Positions 1-10,235 of a DNA stretch of 55,530 nucleotides are shown piece after piece. The position numbers and the translations under genes were made by a program. A model generated the notes under the pieces. The model was not told the origin of the DNA and made no database searches. It worked only from the letters and a program-made list of their open reading frames with translations. The stretch is taken from contig FN649752.1 in the NCBI GenBank assembly GCA_000310025.1, positions 4,243,121-4,298,650 on the forward strand, in the 5' to 3' direction. The DNA is from Ectocarpus siliculosus. Its lineage: Eukaryota > Sar > Phaeophyceae > Ectocarpales > Ectocarpaceae. The number at the start of each line of letters is the position of its first letter. Position 1 is the first letter of the stretch.

Positions 1-5
1 TGGAT

Positions 6-23
6 GGGGGGGGGGGGGGGGGG
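6..23. repeat. poly-G run (18 G) at window edge
   Basis: An uninterrupted run of 18 G lies just outside the 3' end of the LINE fragment, which reads on the minus strand. A matching 19-G run lies at the other end of that fragment. It may be a real homopolymer or an assembly artefact. Confidence 0.9.
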
Positions 24-30
24 CGTACTC

Positions 31-1886
31 TTATGCTTTGCATGCCTTAGCGGTTAGACCATTTACCACGCGTCCTCGAGAGGACGGAGCATTGTTCCCA
101 CAGGACCGATCACCGATGGCCAATCGTTCCTTCCTACTTTGCCAAAGGTGGCTCAAAAATGTCTTCCCTAGTCTGTCTATCCTACCGATGTCACTTCCCG
201 CCTTTTCAAACCACTTCCTACTCCCCAGTACCGCTACCGTCCTCTCCTCTCTATTCCATGCCTCAAACATCTCCCTGTACGTCCCTTGTATTCTTCCCAG
301 CTCAGTCATGTACACTTCCCTCTCCTTTTCGTACCACGGACATTCCGCGACTGCATGAACACTGTCTTCGCATTCGAAGCCGCAATGACATTTGAACTTG
401 TCGTCTTCGTCGTCTACCGTCCTATGTCTTCGTCGACGTTCGCGAAGGCCTATGTCCCCGGTCCTGAATTTGACCTTAAGCTTTGTCCCTGCATCCATTG
501 GTCCATGTAGGTAATCCTTGAACCCTATTCCTTCTTTCAACATTCCCGTACACTTCTAGACCCTCCTTATCCTTGGATTCTTTCCTTAGATTCTGTTCTT
601 CTCTGTCGGCACAAGCAACAGATATCTTCTTCTTGAACCCCTGTAGACCCTCCGTTTCCAGCGTTTCATCTTCGTCGATGTCCAATCCCTTCCATACGTC
701 CTCTACAACCTTGACCCATTCCGTGGGTTGTCTACCCCTCTTTTTGTTTGCCCACTTCGCCTCCCATACTATTCTCGGCAACCTCTCCTCTCCCATCCCG
801 CACATGCGGTACTGCCATGTCAGCTTCCTTACGTCTCTTCCCGACCGTAGGGATTGGATCCCCAATTCTGCCCTGACAGCTGCATTACTTGTGCGCTTGG
901 AGCATCCTAGGATAATTTTCGCTGCTTTCATCTGCGCCGCCTCGAGTTCTTTCACTACCTTCTTATTTCCTTCCCATTCTTCTCCGGCGTACTCCAGCGG
1001 CGGTACGATTACGCTCTTCAAAACCGTCAATTTGATGCGTGTATCAAGGTGCCGGTTTGCGAGTATTGGGTGCAGCTTCCCTGCTCGTGCTTTGCCCTTT
1101 TCCGCTACTTTGGACATGTGTGCATTCCACGAGCAATCTTTTGCGATCTCTACTCCGAGGTATGTGTACTGGTCGACTACTGCAATCTCCTCGATCCCCC
1201 ACTTCCATCTATGTTCTACTGGTTCCTCCCTGCCCTCGTTGCATACCATGACGGCACTCTTCGTAACGTTGGCAGACAATCTCCACTTATCAGTAAACTT
1301 CTTCGCCGCGTCAATTTGCAGTTGCAGTCCCTCAGGGGTGTCCGACATACCAACAAAGTCATCCGCAAACAGCATTCCTGACACCGAAGTTTCCGTGTCC
1401 CCTACTTTTACTCCCTTCCGGACTGCCTCTACGACTTCCAACAGATCGTTGATGAACACCTGGAACAATGTTGGGGACAGCGTGCAACCTTGTGGGACCC
1501 CTTTGCTCAATGTCGAAGAATTTAGACAGTTCTCCGTCTAGCATGACCGCGCTTTTCGTACACTCTGTCATCTTCTTCAGCACCCTCCACATTTTCCCCT
1601 TGATCCCGTACTTGGACAATTGTTTCCACAGCCCATTTCTCCATACGGTATCGTATGCCTTTTTCACGTCCAGGAAGAAGCAGTACGTCCGCTTGCCCGC
1701 CCTCTTTCTACCTTGGATGATTCTCCCTACCGTGAATGCGTGGTCTACGCACCCCCTCTTCTGTCGGAAACCTGCCTGGCCCTCACTAATGCTACGTTTC
1801 TTCTCCAATACTCCCACTATCCTATCGTTCAGCAGCTTACAGAACACTTTTCCTACTGTGTTCAACAGTGTGATACCCCTGTGGGC
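31..1886 (-). pseudogene. LINE-type (non-LTR) reverse transcriptase, truncated and frameshifted
   Basis: This is a remnant of the reverse transcriptase of a non-LTR retrotransposon, which would copy element RNA at a nicked chromosomal target. Reading leftward, three frames together give the canonical order of blocks: RGITLLNTVGKVF (about 1880-1840), QAGFRQKRGCVDHAF, motif A FLDVKKAYDTV, motif B GVPQGCTLSPTLF (near 1500), motif C LFADD (near 1370), then YLGVEI. A C-terminal Cys/His knuckle CHCGFECEDSVHAVAEC follows (about 400-340). One frameshift falls at about 1500-1510, between motifs A and B, and another near 543, ahead of the knuckle. The 5' part, including any endonuclease, is absent because the coding sequence ends abruptly at a poly-G run. 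The domains identify a LINE; I cannot name the clade. Opposite-strand open frames here are shadows. Confidence 0.9.
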
Positions 1887-1905
1887 GGGGGGGGGGGGGG
1901 GGGGG
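1887..1905. repeat. poly-G run (19 G) at the LINE breakpoint
   Basis: The run sits exactly where recognisable reverse-transcriptase sequence begins. Beyond it I see no endonuclease or other LINE sequence, so it marks the 5' truncation point of the insertion or an assembly joint. Confidence 0.85.
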
Positions 1906-4278
1906 AAACCGACAGCATTACCACAGGTCGTAGAATACGTCAGAGGAGAGGATAAGCTACGCACCCCCGCAGAACTAAATTGAAGGGAGGCGAGGTACAT
2001 TCAAACATACGGGGTCGCCAACGGACACGCTGGGATGAGGAAGGGTGTACATTATAGGGAGCCGCGGGCACAACGGATGCACGACAAGAAACACGCAAGC
2101 ATCCAACATCATCGTAGGCAGAGAGAAACAGGCAGAAAGAGAGGCACGATTATTGTAAAGGACAAGACACATGACATAACTTGTCAACACGGTTTAGGTG
2201 TCCGCCAAGGCTTTGTAGCCAGCGTGGTCATCAGGACCATCGCTTTTCTCGCTCGGAGACGAAGAACATCCCCGTCTCCATCTCAAGTTTACCCTCCACC
2301 CCCATCCGACCCTGGGTCACCTCCTCCACCTCCTGCCTCCTCATCCGCGAACAGGCACGGCTTGAGGCAGCGCTTAGCGTCGTCCTGACGATCAATACTC
2401 TCGGTGGAGAGGATTGGCCCAACGTATTCCAAGCCGAACCGCATGAAGCTCTCCTAGAACCTGAGACACGAAACATAGAACAAAGAGCGTTCCATGTGAA
2501 TGTCAGTTTGTTTGACGTCACGGGATCATACACAAATAGCTTGCGACAAACTACCAGCGCGTCGACTGCCTAGGAGCAACGCCAGGGCACATTGAAAATA
2601 TGGAGAAATGATTAATAACGCTGGAAACGCGTCAGGAACCAAACAGACGAGAGTGTTGGACGTTCAGCAGAGCTTGCACGTCCAATGAGCGCTTATCGGC
2701 CTGACAAATTGTCGACAGTACACCAGGGGAGACAGGGTTAGAAGAATACGCCTTCAGAACACAACCCTCAGCCCCACAGAGCTTGGTTCACATATCGAAA
2801 CAAAAGCAACGTACATGTCGCTGGTGACGTCCACGTTTTTTCACCGCCGCCGTCCTTTGCAGCAAACGCCTTTTGGGAGAAAGCCTCGCACACGGGGAAG
2901 GCACGGCAATACCGTCGTGGTCGGGGTCGCTCTTGTTGCCGAAGTGTAGCCTGGAGTGCCCATCTTCGTCTTGATATCCGTGAGGACGTCCTTCTCGAGC
3001 ACCTTCGAACGATACCAATCCATACCGTGAGGGGGGGAGGGAGTGGTGCTTAGCGGGCAAGGGGCTGGATGGATGAATGCACCAGAGCAAGGGTGACAGC
3101 AGATGGCCTGGAATTTGAGCCGGAAACAGCAAGCAGGAGGGCGGACAGGACACCAGCAGCAGCTATCCTCGCTGTAAAATGGTACACGTGGGGATTAAAA
3201 AATTCAAGCGTCATTACCACAGGGGAGCGGCGTCAACATTTCAAGGACAATAACTCTTCGTCTCCGGCGCTGTTGCTTGACATCGTGAGATATTGGCTAA
3301 TTGCACCTTGCGCCGCCCTTCTGTCTTGCACTACATAAATAGGCTAACGCTACAACATGCGAGACCCTCAAACCAACAGAAGTACCGGTGAGCGTGCGTC
3401 AAAATTCTCTACTCCTTCCACAAGCAATGCATCGCGGGGAATAGGTGCCTGCACGTCCCCCCGCTCCTTCCCTCTATTGTAGCATACGCTTCGGTTGAGT
3501 CTCATGAATGAACGAATGAGTAGCTCTCGAAAGAAGGTATTCCATCGTTCCTTCCCTTCACATTCAAATAGGGGCGAATCTACTCAAAACTTGCCTGGAG
3601 CTATGCCGGAGTGATCGACGATGTTATGCACGACTCTGACAGCGGGTGCGATAGTAGACCTTCATCGGTTCTCGGTGGACAGAGGTGTCGGGGGTCGGGA
3701 CATGAACTTTCCATCATACTTTGTTTTTCAAATCACTGGGCACCATTTCTGAAAAAAATCGCATTTACTGCGGAGAGTTCACTTAACCCGACCGCACCTG
3801 AGCTATGGGGTGGTGCGCTTGCATCGGTGGACTTGATCGAAGGTCACGCTCTGCATGGCCTCGTCCTCTGACACGGGAATGCCGTGGTTGGCTGGCCCTA
3901 GAACCTTCGAGAACATGCCAAGCCCACTCATGGCGGTATCCGCCTACACAGTACGATACAATGGGGGTGTACAAGGGGGGGGGGGGGGTGAGACACAATA
4001 TAAATACGAAGACGCACATACATATCCCTCCGCTCAGCTATATGCACACTACTACTGGTGCCCTCTTCATTTCGTATCAGTGGCGCGGCATGGGGGGACC
4101 CGCTGCGACCGCCGTCTTTTCTCAGTTGTTCTTGTTGTCTTGAAATCGAAAGAATAAAACTTTCTGGTCTCTGACACGCCTTGTTTCTCAGGGGGTTACT
4201 CGGTATTTTGTATTTTACGGCCAAACGTGTTTTCAAAACGGTACATCGAACTTCCAGAAAAAGAAAGAGAAAAAAAGG
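1906..4278. other. unassigned sequence without a recognisable gene
   Basis: Only short open frames of about 60-130 codons occur here, overlapping on both strands and without any domain I recognise. A run of 14 G lies at 3975-3988. No repeat of note was seen by eye. Confidence 0.5.
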
Positions 4279-4854
4279 GTGGTGGGAAGAAAAAACATGG
4301 CGCAGAGGAGCGTCGAATCCACTGATCTCACAGCACTAAGATTCCACGCCCCTTGGACCGATTTCCAAAGCCTGATTATTCCAGAGCAGAAGGAGTGGCG
4401 AGGCCGGAAATGGCGGCATTCGAACTGTCTCGTCGAGAGCTGCCCGAAAACGTATCGTTTGATTTTCGGAATCGTCTTCGTCGTGGAACAATATAGGTTG
4501 AAACTTGGTCAAGGGGGTGTGGCATCTTGTGCAACCTACGGTACCGTTAATTCTTGCTTTCAACACGATATATATTGCATACGTGTGAACGACCTGTGTC
4601 AATCGAGCAACCCATCTAAAACAATTGGGTGTTATGAGGGCTGGGCGTTGGTTGAAGCATGTGGACGGTCGACGCGGTCGATGCTGTATAGCATGTGTGT
4701 GAACAGGTCAGATAGAGCAGACATGCGGGGTTGTTCTGCTGTACCAGGTACGTACGTTGTTACTGTTGAAAGAATAACGAGCGCCCCCCAAAACAAAAAA
4801 CCCGTTGAAAATAACGAAGTGCCTACCCGCCGCCCTCCAAAAGCTCTTTTATGA
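4279..4854 (+). CDS. unassigned open frame, 191 codons
   Basis: An ATG-started frame runs 191 codons to a stop at about 4852. The product is Cys- and Ser-rich with no recognisable domain, signal peptide or membrane segment. Part of it contains two loosely similar stretches around ATGAGG-CTGGGCG (near 4632 and 4851), so it may be decayed repeat DNA rather than a gene. I cannot assign a function, and the codon content does not persuade me that it is translated. Confidence 0.15.
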   Translation: MVGRKNMAQRSVESTDLTALRFHAPWTDFQSLIIPEQKEWRGRKWRHSNCLVESCPKTYRLIFGIVFVVEQYRLKLGQGGVASCATYGTVNSCFQHDIYCIRVNDLCQSSNPSKTIGCYEGWALVEACGRSTRSMLYSMCVNRSDRADMRGCSAVPGTYVVTVERITSAPQNKKPVENNEVPTRRPPKALL

Positions 4855-5039
4855 GGCTGGGCGCTTATTGACGCCTCCGGGATAATCCCCGCTCTGTACA
4901 TTGCGAGGAAGAGCCGCATACACGCAGTAGGCCGAGAGCCGGTGGGTGTGCGGGACCAACTGCTGGTGTCTGAGCGTACATACATGCATCGACAGCACGT
5001 GGAGAGTTCGCGCTTTTCCCAACGGAGACACATGAACCG

Positions 5040-5115
5040 GTCACCCTGGTGGCCTAGTGGGTACCCTCGCAACCTACTAAGGGCCAGGTCATGGGTTCGA
5101 GTCCCGGCAATGTGA
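5040..5115 (+). repeat. tRNA-derived SINE-like head
   Basis: An A-box-like sequence TGGCCTAGTGG (5050-5060) is followed after 33 nt by a near-perfect B box GGTTCGAGTCC (5094-5104). This is the spacing of an internal RNA polymerase III promoter in tRNA genes. The acceptor arms do not pair and the T stem is imperfect, so this is more likely a tRNA-derived SINE head or tRNA pseudogene than a functional tRNA. No body or tail could be delimited. Confidence 0.55.
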
Positions 5116-6259
5116 GTTCTTCTTCTCACTGACTAAATACTGGTTGGAAACAACGCGCTGCAAAGCTCGTTGTTAGTAAACTAGATCGACTTCGTAAGTC
5201 GCGAGGGAAGGGATTGTTGTACCCTTCTCGCGATAAAAATATCTCAGGCGGGAACCGCAGGAGGGGGTCCGACCCCTCCCTCCTATGTGACCCCAGTTGG
5301 GTCGTCTAGCTAGTAAAGAAGTGGAGGATGGGGGCCAGAGGGGCAGACGACAGAGTCCAATGATGGGAGAAAAAAAAAAAAACGCATAGGGGTAGACAAC
5401 TACAAGTACAACTACACAACACACAAAGTTCCCTCATTTCATCCTTCTTTCGCTACCATCCCGATATAACTACAGGGGAATCGCTTACCTAAGGCCAGTT
5501 GTTATGGAAAGAATTCCCAACTGGGAATCCCGATATTACGCCTTAGACTATACATCCAAACCCCCTTGAGGCCGCAGGAGTTCTGCGTACTTCGTTGGAA
5601 AAGCTCACAAAAGCGCTTTTGGCACTCAGCACTCGCCTCACAGAGACCCGTTTGCTTTCAAACCTTCGAGGCCGCGTAGAGCATGCTTTGGGCCTCTTCG
5701 AGCCAAGTTTGAGGAGCTGCGGTGCAGCGTGTGTTCACCATGCTTGGTAAAATAGGAATCCCAATTTGGAATTGCTGTGTGGACGATCCTGGTGGGATTT
5801 CCTAGTGAATTCCCAACTGGAATTGGTTGGAACTCCTAAATTGGAATCGTGAATTAGCTTTCATATCATTGCATACTCTACGCACACTGCACTCTAGCTG
5901 CCCAAACTTGGCTCCCAGAAGCTCACAGTAGTGGAGTGTACAGCCTTGTCGGTTAGATGGCAAACAGGGGTATGTGAGGCGAGGACGAACTGACAAAGCG
6001 CTTTGGTGCTCTCTGCTTGCTGCCCAGTACGCAGACCTCCTACTTTTAGGGGGTGGTAGAGAGTAGTGTTTACACATTGATAGTAGATCTTTAGGACTGC
6101 GCGTTCTAACGCGTTCTGATTGGTCGGGCGTTGTTCGGCGTTGGTTCTGGCGGCCGATTCCTCTCCAGCGCCCTCTCCCCGTTCCGCATTCCGAGCACGC
6201 GGCGCAGCCGCGTGCCGCCCAGTTCGCGGCCGCTAGGCCGTGCTTTGGCCGTGGGTGAT
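5116..6259. other. unassigned region with AATTCCCAACTGGGAAT-type palindromes
   Basis: No gene is seen. Between about 5480 and 5850 the motif ATTCCCAACTGGGAAT and variants recur (5513-5530, and around 5755-5850), giving short imperfect palindromes. The sequence AGGCCAGTTGTTATGGAA at 5492-5509 recurs exactly at 10000-10017, ahead of unrelated DNA each time. It could therefore be the end of a short transposable element, but no inverted partner was found. Confidence 0.4.
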
Positions 6260-6282
6260 GGTTAGGGTTAGGGTAAGGGTTA
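6260..6282 (+). repeat. interstitial telomere-like TTAGGG patch
   Basis: Two TTAGGG-type units and one degenerate unit (GGTAAGGG) lie in a row, flanked by non-repetitive DNA. TTAGGG is a common eukaryotic telomere repeat, so this may be a fossil of end-joining or chance. Confidence 0.5.
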
Positions 6283-6650
6283 AATAGTTGTCATCTCAAC
6301 TACTCCAATTCCCTACAAACGAATGCCAATTGCAGCGTTACGTTGGCATTTGAACTACTTCAATTCCCCTACATGGCGACATACCAAGCGGACCAAACTA
6401 CATCGATGGTTCGGATGATCATCTCAACATTTTCAGGGAATAACAAACATATAGCTATACCAACGTTAGCTGAACACAGCTGTGCTCCCCCGTGACATCT
6501 GGCCTACAATTCGAACAACAAGGAACGACGTTGATAAGGTCCAAACACGGTAGCGACTGTTGAGGGGAGGTCGTCAGAGGCATGCGCGTTCACTAACATC
6601 GGGTTAACGCCACAATGGATGCCCTCCCATATTGTGCGACTACACGCAAA

Positions 6651-6714
6651 AAAACTCAAATTGCTACCAGTATTCTCTGCCAAGAAAACTCAAATTGCTA
6701 CCAGTATTCTCTGC
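6651..6714. repeat. 34-bp tandem duplication
   Basis: A 30-bp unit beginning AAAACTCAAATTGCTACC occurs at 6651-6680 and again identically at 6685-6714, separated by CAAG, giving a period of 34 bp. Confidence 0.9.
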
Positions 6715-6865
6715 TACAGGTACCAACCGGATTGTCGGTCTTGGCGGGGGTCTTCTCTCCATTGCCAAGCGGACTCCGGCTCCTCCCAACCACCGGCAAG
6801 AAAAACCCTGCTGCTGCTCACCACCCCTGGTAAGAGCACCGACTACAAAGACAAATGCCCACGCT

Positions 6866-7440
6866 GCCCCCCCTACATCTGGAAGCGCGTTGGCGGAGAT
6901 CTGTGATGACTGCTGTGCAGCTCCCCCCTTCATCTGGAGAACCGTCCAACCGAAAATCCCTGTGCTGCCCCCCCTTCATCTGGAGGCGCGGAGGTGAAGA
7001 AAATGCTGCCCTCCCCTACTTCTGGAGAGCGTTAACCCGCGTTGCCCCCCCTACATCTGGAGGCGTGCCGGTGAAGAAAAGTTGCCCTCCCCTATATCTG
7101 GAGAGCGTTGACCCGCGTCGCCCCCCCTACATCTGGAGGCGTGCCGGTGAAGAAACGTTGCCCTCCCCTCCATCTGGAGAGCGTACACCCGCGCCGCCCC
7201 CCCTACATCTGGGGGCGCGCTGGTGAAGAACTTCTGCCCTCCCCTACATCTGGAGAGCGTTGGCCCATGCTGCCCTCTCTGCATATGGAGGTGCACGGGT
7301 AAGGAACTACTGCCCCCCACGTCTGGGGTGCGTCGGCTGGCGCTGCCCCCCCTACATCTGGAGGCGCGCTGTTGTGTTACCACTGCTGTACGTCCCTCCC
7401 CTACATCTGGAGGGCGTATTCTGATGCCCTCCCCCTTTTT
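6866..7440. repeat. 76-bp tandem repeat built on CCCCTACATCTGGAG
   Basis: The core CTACATCTGGAGGCG recurs at 7051, 7127, 7203, 7279 (variant) and 7352, with periods of 76, 76, 76 and 73 bp. Each 76-bp unit contains two half units of roughly 38 bp ending in GGAGGCG or GGAGAGCG. Degenerate copies extend the array to both sides. The open frames that cross it in several phases are by-products of a repeat free of stop codons, not genes. Confidence 0.9.
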
Positions 7441-7492
7441 TCTGGGGAGAACACCTGTGAGATATTTACGCTACCCCCCCTACGCCCCTCCG

Positions 7493-7617
7493 GTGTTTAC
7501 CATCGGGGTTGGGTTTTCGTCGCTTGGCAACGACGTTGTAAAACAAGCCCCCCGCTCGGTGTTTGCCATCGGGATTGGGTTTTCGTCGCTTGGCAACGAC
7601 GTTGTAAAACAAGCCAA
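7493..7617. repeat. 66-bp tandem duplication
   Basis: A unit starting GTGTTTACCATCGGGGTTGG at 7493 is repeated from 7559 with only two or three differences. Long T runs follow at about 7649-7678. Confidence 0.88.
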
Positions 7618-7679
7618 TTCACTTCGTGAACTCGGCAACCAGGTTACCGTTTTTTTTTTTACCTCTGTTTTTTTTTTCG

Positions 7680-8075
7680 GCGGTAACCATAACGTAGGTC
7701 GAGTAGATCATGTTGTACGGGGTGGAGAACCCTCACTCCGCGCAACGGGGGATGATCGCACCACGTTGTGTTAAAATGGTCAAGCACCCTCGAGGCAGTT
7801 ACACAGTGCTTACAACTGTCTCTGGAAGTGAAAGCACCAGAAAATAAATTAAGTCATACGCAGCTGTCACCCGTACGCAAGGAAGTAAGCACAAGATGCC
7901 GAATACCCTTAGCAGGATGCAGCTCACCCTTCATGCGACTCGCCAAATACCTCACGGTGCTTCGCGCTTGGTGATGTGAGAGCCTGGTCCGGTGAGAACC
8001 CGGCGTGCTCCGTCCCGGCTTTGTAGGGATGCGAGGTCAATGGTCTAATGACTACGGCATTCACGACTATGAGTA
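7680..8075. other. unassigned spacer
   Basis: No gene, RNA or clear repeat was recognised between the 66-bp duplication and the outlying copies of the 76-bp repeat. Confidence 0.4.
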
Positions 8076-8077
8076 CA

Positions 8078-8262
8078 CCCCCCCCCCCTACATCTGGGGG
8101 TGCGTGTTAGTACCCTCCCCTACATCTGGAGAGCACATCTTCGAAATTTTTCGCTACCCCCCCTTCGACTGGGGGTGCGTGTCAGTGTCAGTACCTTCCC
8201 CTACATTTGGAAAGCACAACTTTTAAGAACTCACGTCGCCCCCCCTACATCTGGGAGCGTGG
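8078..8262. repeat. outlying copies of the CCCCTACATCTGGAG repeat
   Basis: Four or so degenerate half units (for example at about 8088, 8118 and 8246) carry the same CCCCTACATCTGG core as the 6.87-7.43 kb array, about 650 bp downstream of it. They are less regularly spaced. Confidence 0.8.
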
Positions 8263-8414
8263 AGTGTTGGGGCTGGGTACAATGGGTTCCCTACCTTACA
8301 AGGCTTCGCACGCAACATCTAGCTCATCTTGCGAGAATATGACCGCTATAAACGCTCGGATATGTCATCGAATGAAGACGAACTACAGTTGTTGCTCAAC
8401 AAAACACTCACACT

Positions 8415-8560
8415 CAAGAATGGAAACGCACGAACCGCGAATCCCCTTTCGAAAACATCATTGGCTGTCTCATCGTAAGCGAAACTACAGACGCTCTACG
8501 AACACCAAATCAGAAAATAGAAACGCCTGAACTGCGAATCCCCTTTAGAAACTTTCAGTA
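8415..8560. repeat. diverged direct repeat of about 38 bp
   Basis: The sequences around GCGAATCCCCTTTCGAAAA (8440-8458) and GCGAATCCCCTTTAGAAA (about 8535-8552), each preceded by a similar GAAACGC stretch, form an imperfect direct repeat with a period near 100 bp. No gene lies between 8263 and 8700. Confidence 0.6.
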
Positions 8561-8705
8561 TCATTCGTCACAAGCAAGATCATTCAAGAAATCACTCACG
8601 AATCAATCAGAATGAAGTGTCCGCGGCAACGCCGCCCTGTTGTTGGCCCTCTTTCAAAAGCGAAGCAATGTTGCGCGGTTTTGCTCCTCTGCAACAAGTC
8701 GACAT

Positions 8706-9149
8706 TCACCAGAATCGCCATGAATGCAATATTCCAGCCCTCTCGGAGCGAGTACTTTTTCCGCGATCAACAGGCTCGTGTGTTGCGCCGCCCGCTACTC
8801 CACCGCTGTCGCCGCCGCTGTCCCGAGTGCCAGGGCCCACAGTCTCGGGTAGGTTCCCTGCGGCGGAACCCCTCCCGGTTCCCTCCGGGATTCCCACCGC
8901 ACCCCCCACGGCGCCCCCGTCCATCGCGGCGCCGTGTGACCCTCCTCCTCCTCCGTCTCGCGTGGGCTGCTTGAGCAGAAGGCCCTCGAAGCGACTGAGC
9001 AGCTGCTCCATCCCCCCCTCTGCCTTGGCCTGCTGTTCTTCAAAGCGCGCCGTCAGCGTGCTCTCCACTTCGCCAAGTTTATCAGCAAGCTCCTCCTGCG
9101 AGACTCCTCCCGGCATGTTGCTGGCACGGGCTCTTTCGTTTCCTTGCAA
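8706..9149 (-). CDS. possible N-terminal fragment of a retroelement protein (coiled coil plus Gly-rich)
   Basis: A 147-codon minus-strand frame. From the internal Met near 9116 it begins MPGGVSQEELADKLGEVEST and continues as a heptad-like charged stretch (about residues 16-60), then a Gly/Ala-rich low-complexity region. A short coiled coil followed by Gly-rich sequence resembles the start of some gag proteins, and transposon remnants lie on the same strand to the right. However, no zinc knuckle, protease or other diagnostic motif is present. It could be a host or chance frame. Confidence 0.25.
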   Translation of the reverse strand: MQGNERARASNMPGGVSQEELADKLGEVESTLTARFEEQQAKAEGGMEQLLSRFEGLLLKQPTRDGGGGGSHGAAMDGGAVGGAVGIPEGTGRGSAAGNLPETVGPGTRDSGGDSGGVAGGATHEPVDRGKSTRSERAGILHSWRFW

Positions 9150-10235
9150 GGACGATGGAGAAAGAAAGAACTCTAGAGTGTTGATAACTCCTAGAGCCGG
9201 AGTGCTTGCCGGGTATGCCCGTATTTGTGTCCAGTGACTAGAAAGTCTCGTTGATAGCTTGTATTAGATCCGCAGGATAAACGCACGACAGACAGAGAAG
9301 AAAGAGAGTGCCCCACACAGGCTGACGAAGCATGGGGGCAACGCAGACTCATCCAAGTCTACCACAACAGGTACCACAGCAGGTCCCTTCATCTACGGAA
9401 CACAGAACCGTCCTCAGATCCTTCCTACATATATATGCACACACACGAACAGATGTGGGGTGAGCAACCTAGCCTTGCTCGCGTGAAGAACCTAGCCTTG
9501 CTACGTTCAACATCGGTTAGTCCTAAAGAGTTACTATCAATGTGTAACCAAGTCTCGTGGTAGAGCCGATCCCCCGGATTCCCAGCTACACATGGTGGAG
9601 GGTACAACAAAGCTCTCAGATCCCGTTACAGTGGTGATGGATCCCGCCAGACAGATGGGAAGAGGGGTGGGGGGGATCCGAACCAGCGAGCCCCCTGCAG
9701 AAATATGCATGGCTTTGTTTGGCCCTGCATCGCCCTCGTGTGACAAGCTAGCTAGCCTTGACGCAGGCGACCAGAGGCCGCAGCATGCCAAGACGAATAG
9801 CGGCGAGGCTGGTGTCATTCCTTTCGTAACCAAGGCAAGCAGCTATACTATCTCTTGATGCTCGGACTCGGGGAACAGCAACCGCCGCGAGCTACATATA
9901 AATCCGCCGCATGACACTGCTGCTTTAGAGCGGCAAGACGAGCTTCTACATGGCGCGCGTGGAGACGAGAGAGCGGCATTCCGGCAGCAGTTGCTGCTTA
10001 GGCCAGTTGTTATGGAACCTTTTCCCAGAGGGTAAACACACAGCGCTCATGAATCCCCGCACACACTCACACAAAAGCCCAAATTGAATAGTGTATGCGT
10101 TCATTTAGTATGCATTGTGCCAACGTATCCTGGCCTCTTATATCTGCATACCTGTGTTGTTGGAGACGAATTTGTTGCGTTTTTTGTCCCGCCGGAAAAG
10201 TAAATAAATTCAAGTATCAAGTACTACTGTAAAGT
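9150..10235. other. unassigned region downstream of the truncated Copia element
   Basis: No gene is recognised. A short direct repeat AACCTAGCCTTGCT occurs twice near 9468-9504. The dispersed motif AGGCCAGTTGTTATGGAA (also at 5492) occurs at 10000-10017. The stretch immediately left of the Copia stop codon shows no integrase or reverse transcriptase, so the missing 3' part of that element is not here. Confidence 0.4.

Noticed and set aside
573-1541. 322-codon plus-strand open frame
   Set aside because: It lies opposite the LINE reverse transcriptase and has no domain; the minus-strand reading carries the conserved motifs.
7525-7617. CGACGTTGTAAAAC resembles the M13 forward-primer region of cloning vectors
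   Set aside because: Only about 14 bases match, the flanks differ from vector sequence, and the segment is duplicated with natural-looking differences in a 66-bp repeat. Contamination is not supported.
9650-9715. Second tRNA-like B box (GGTTCGGATCC on the minus strand)
   Set aside because: No A box at a suitable distance and no stem pairing.
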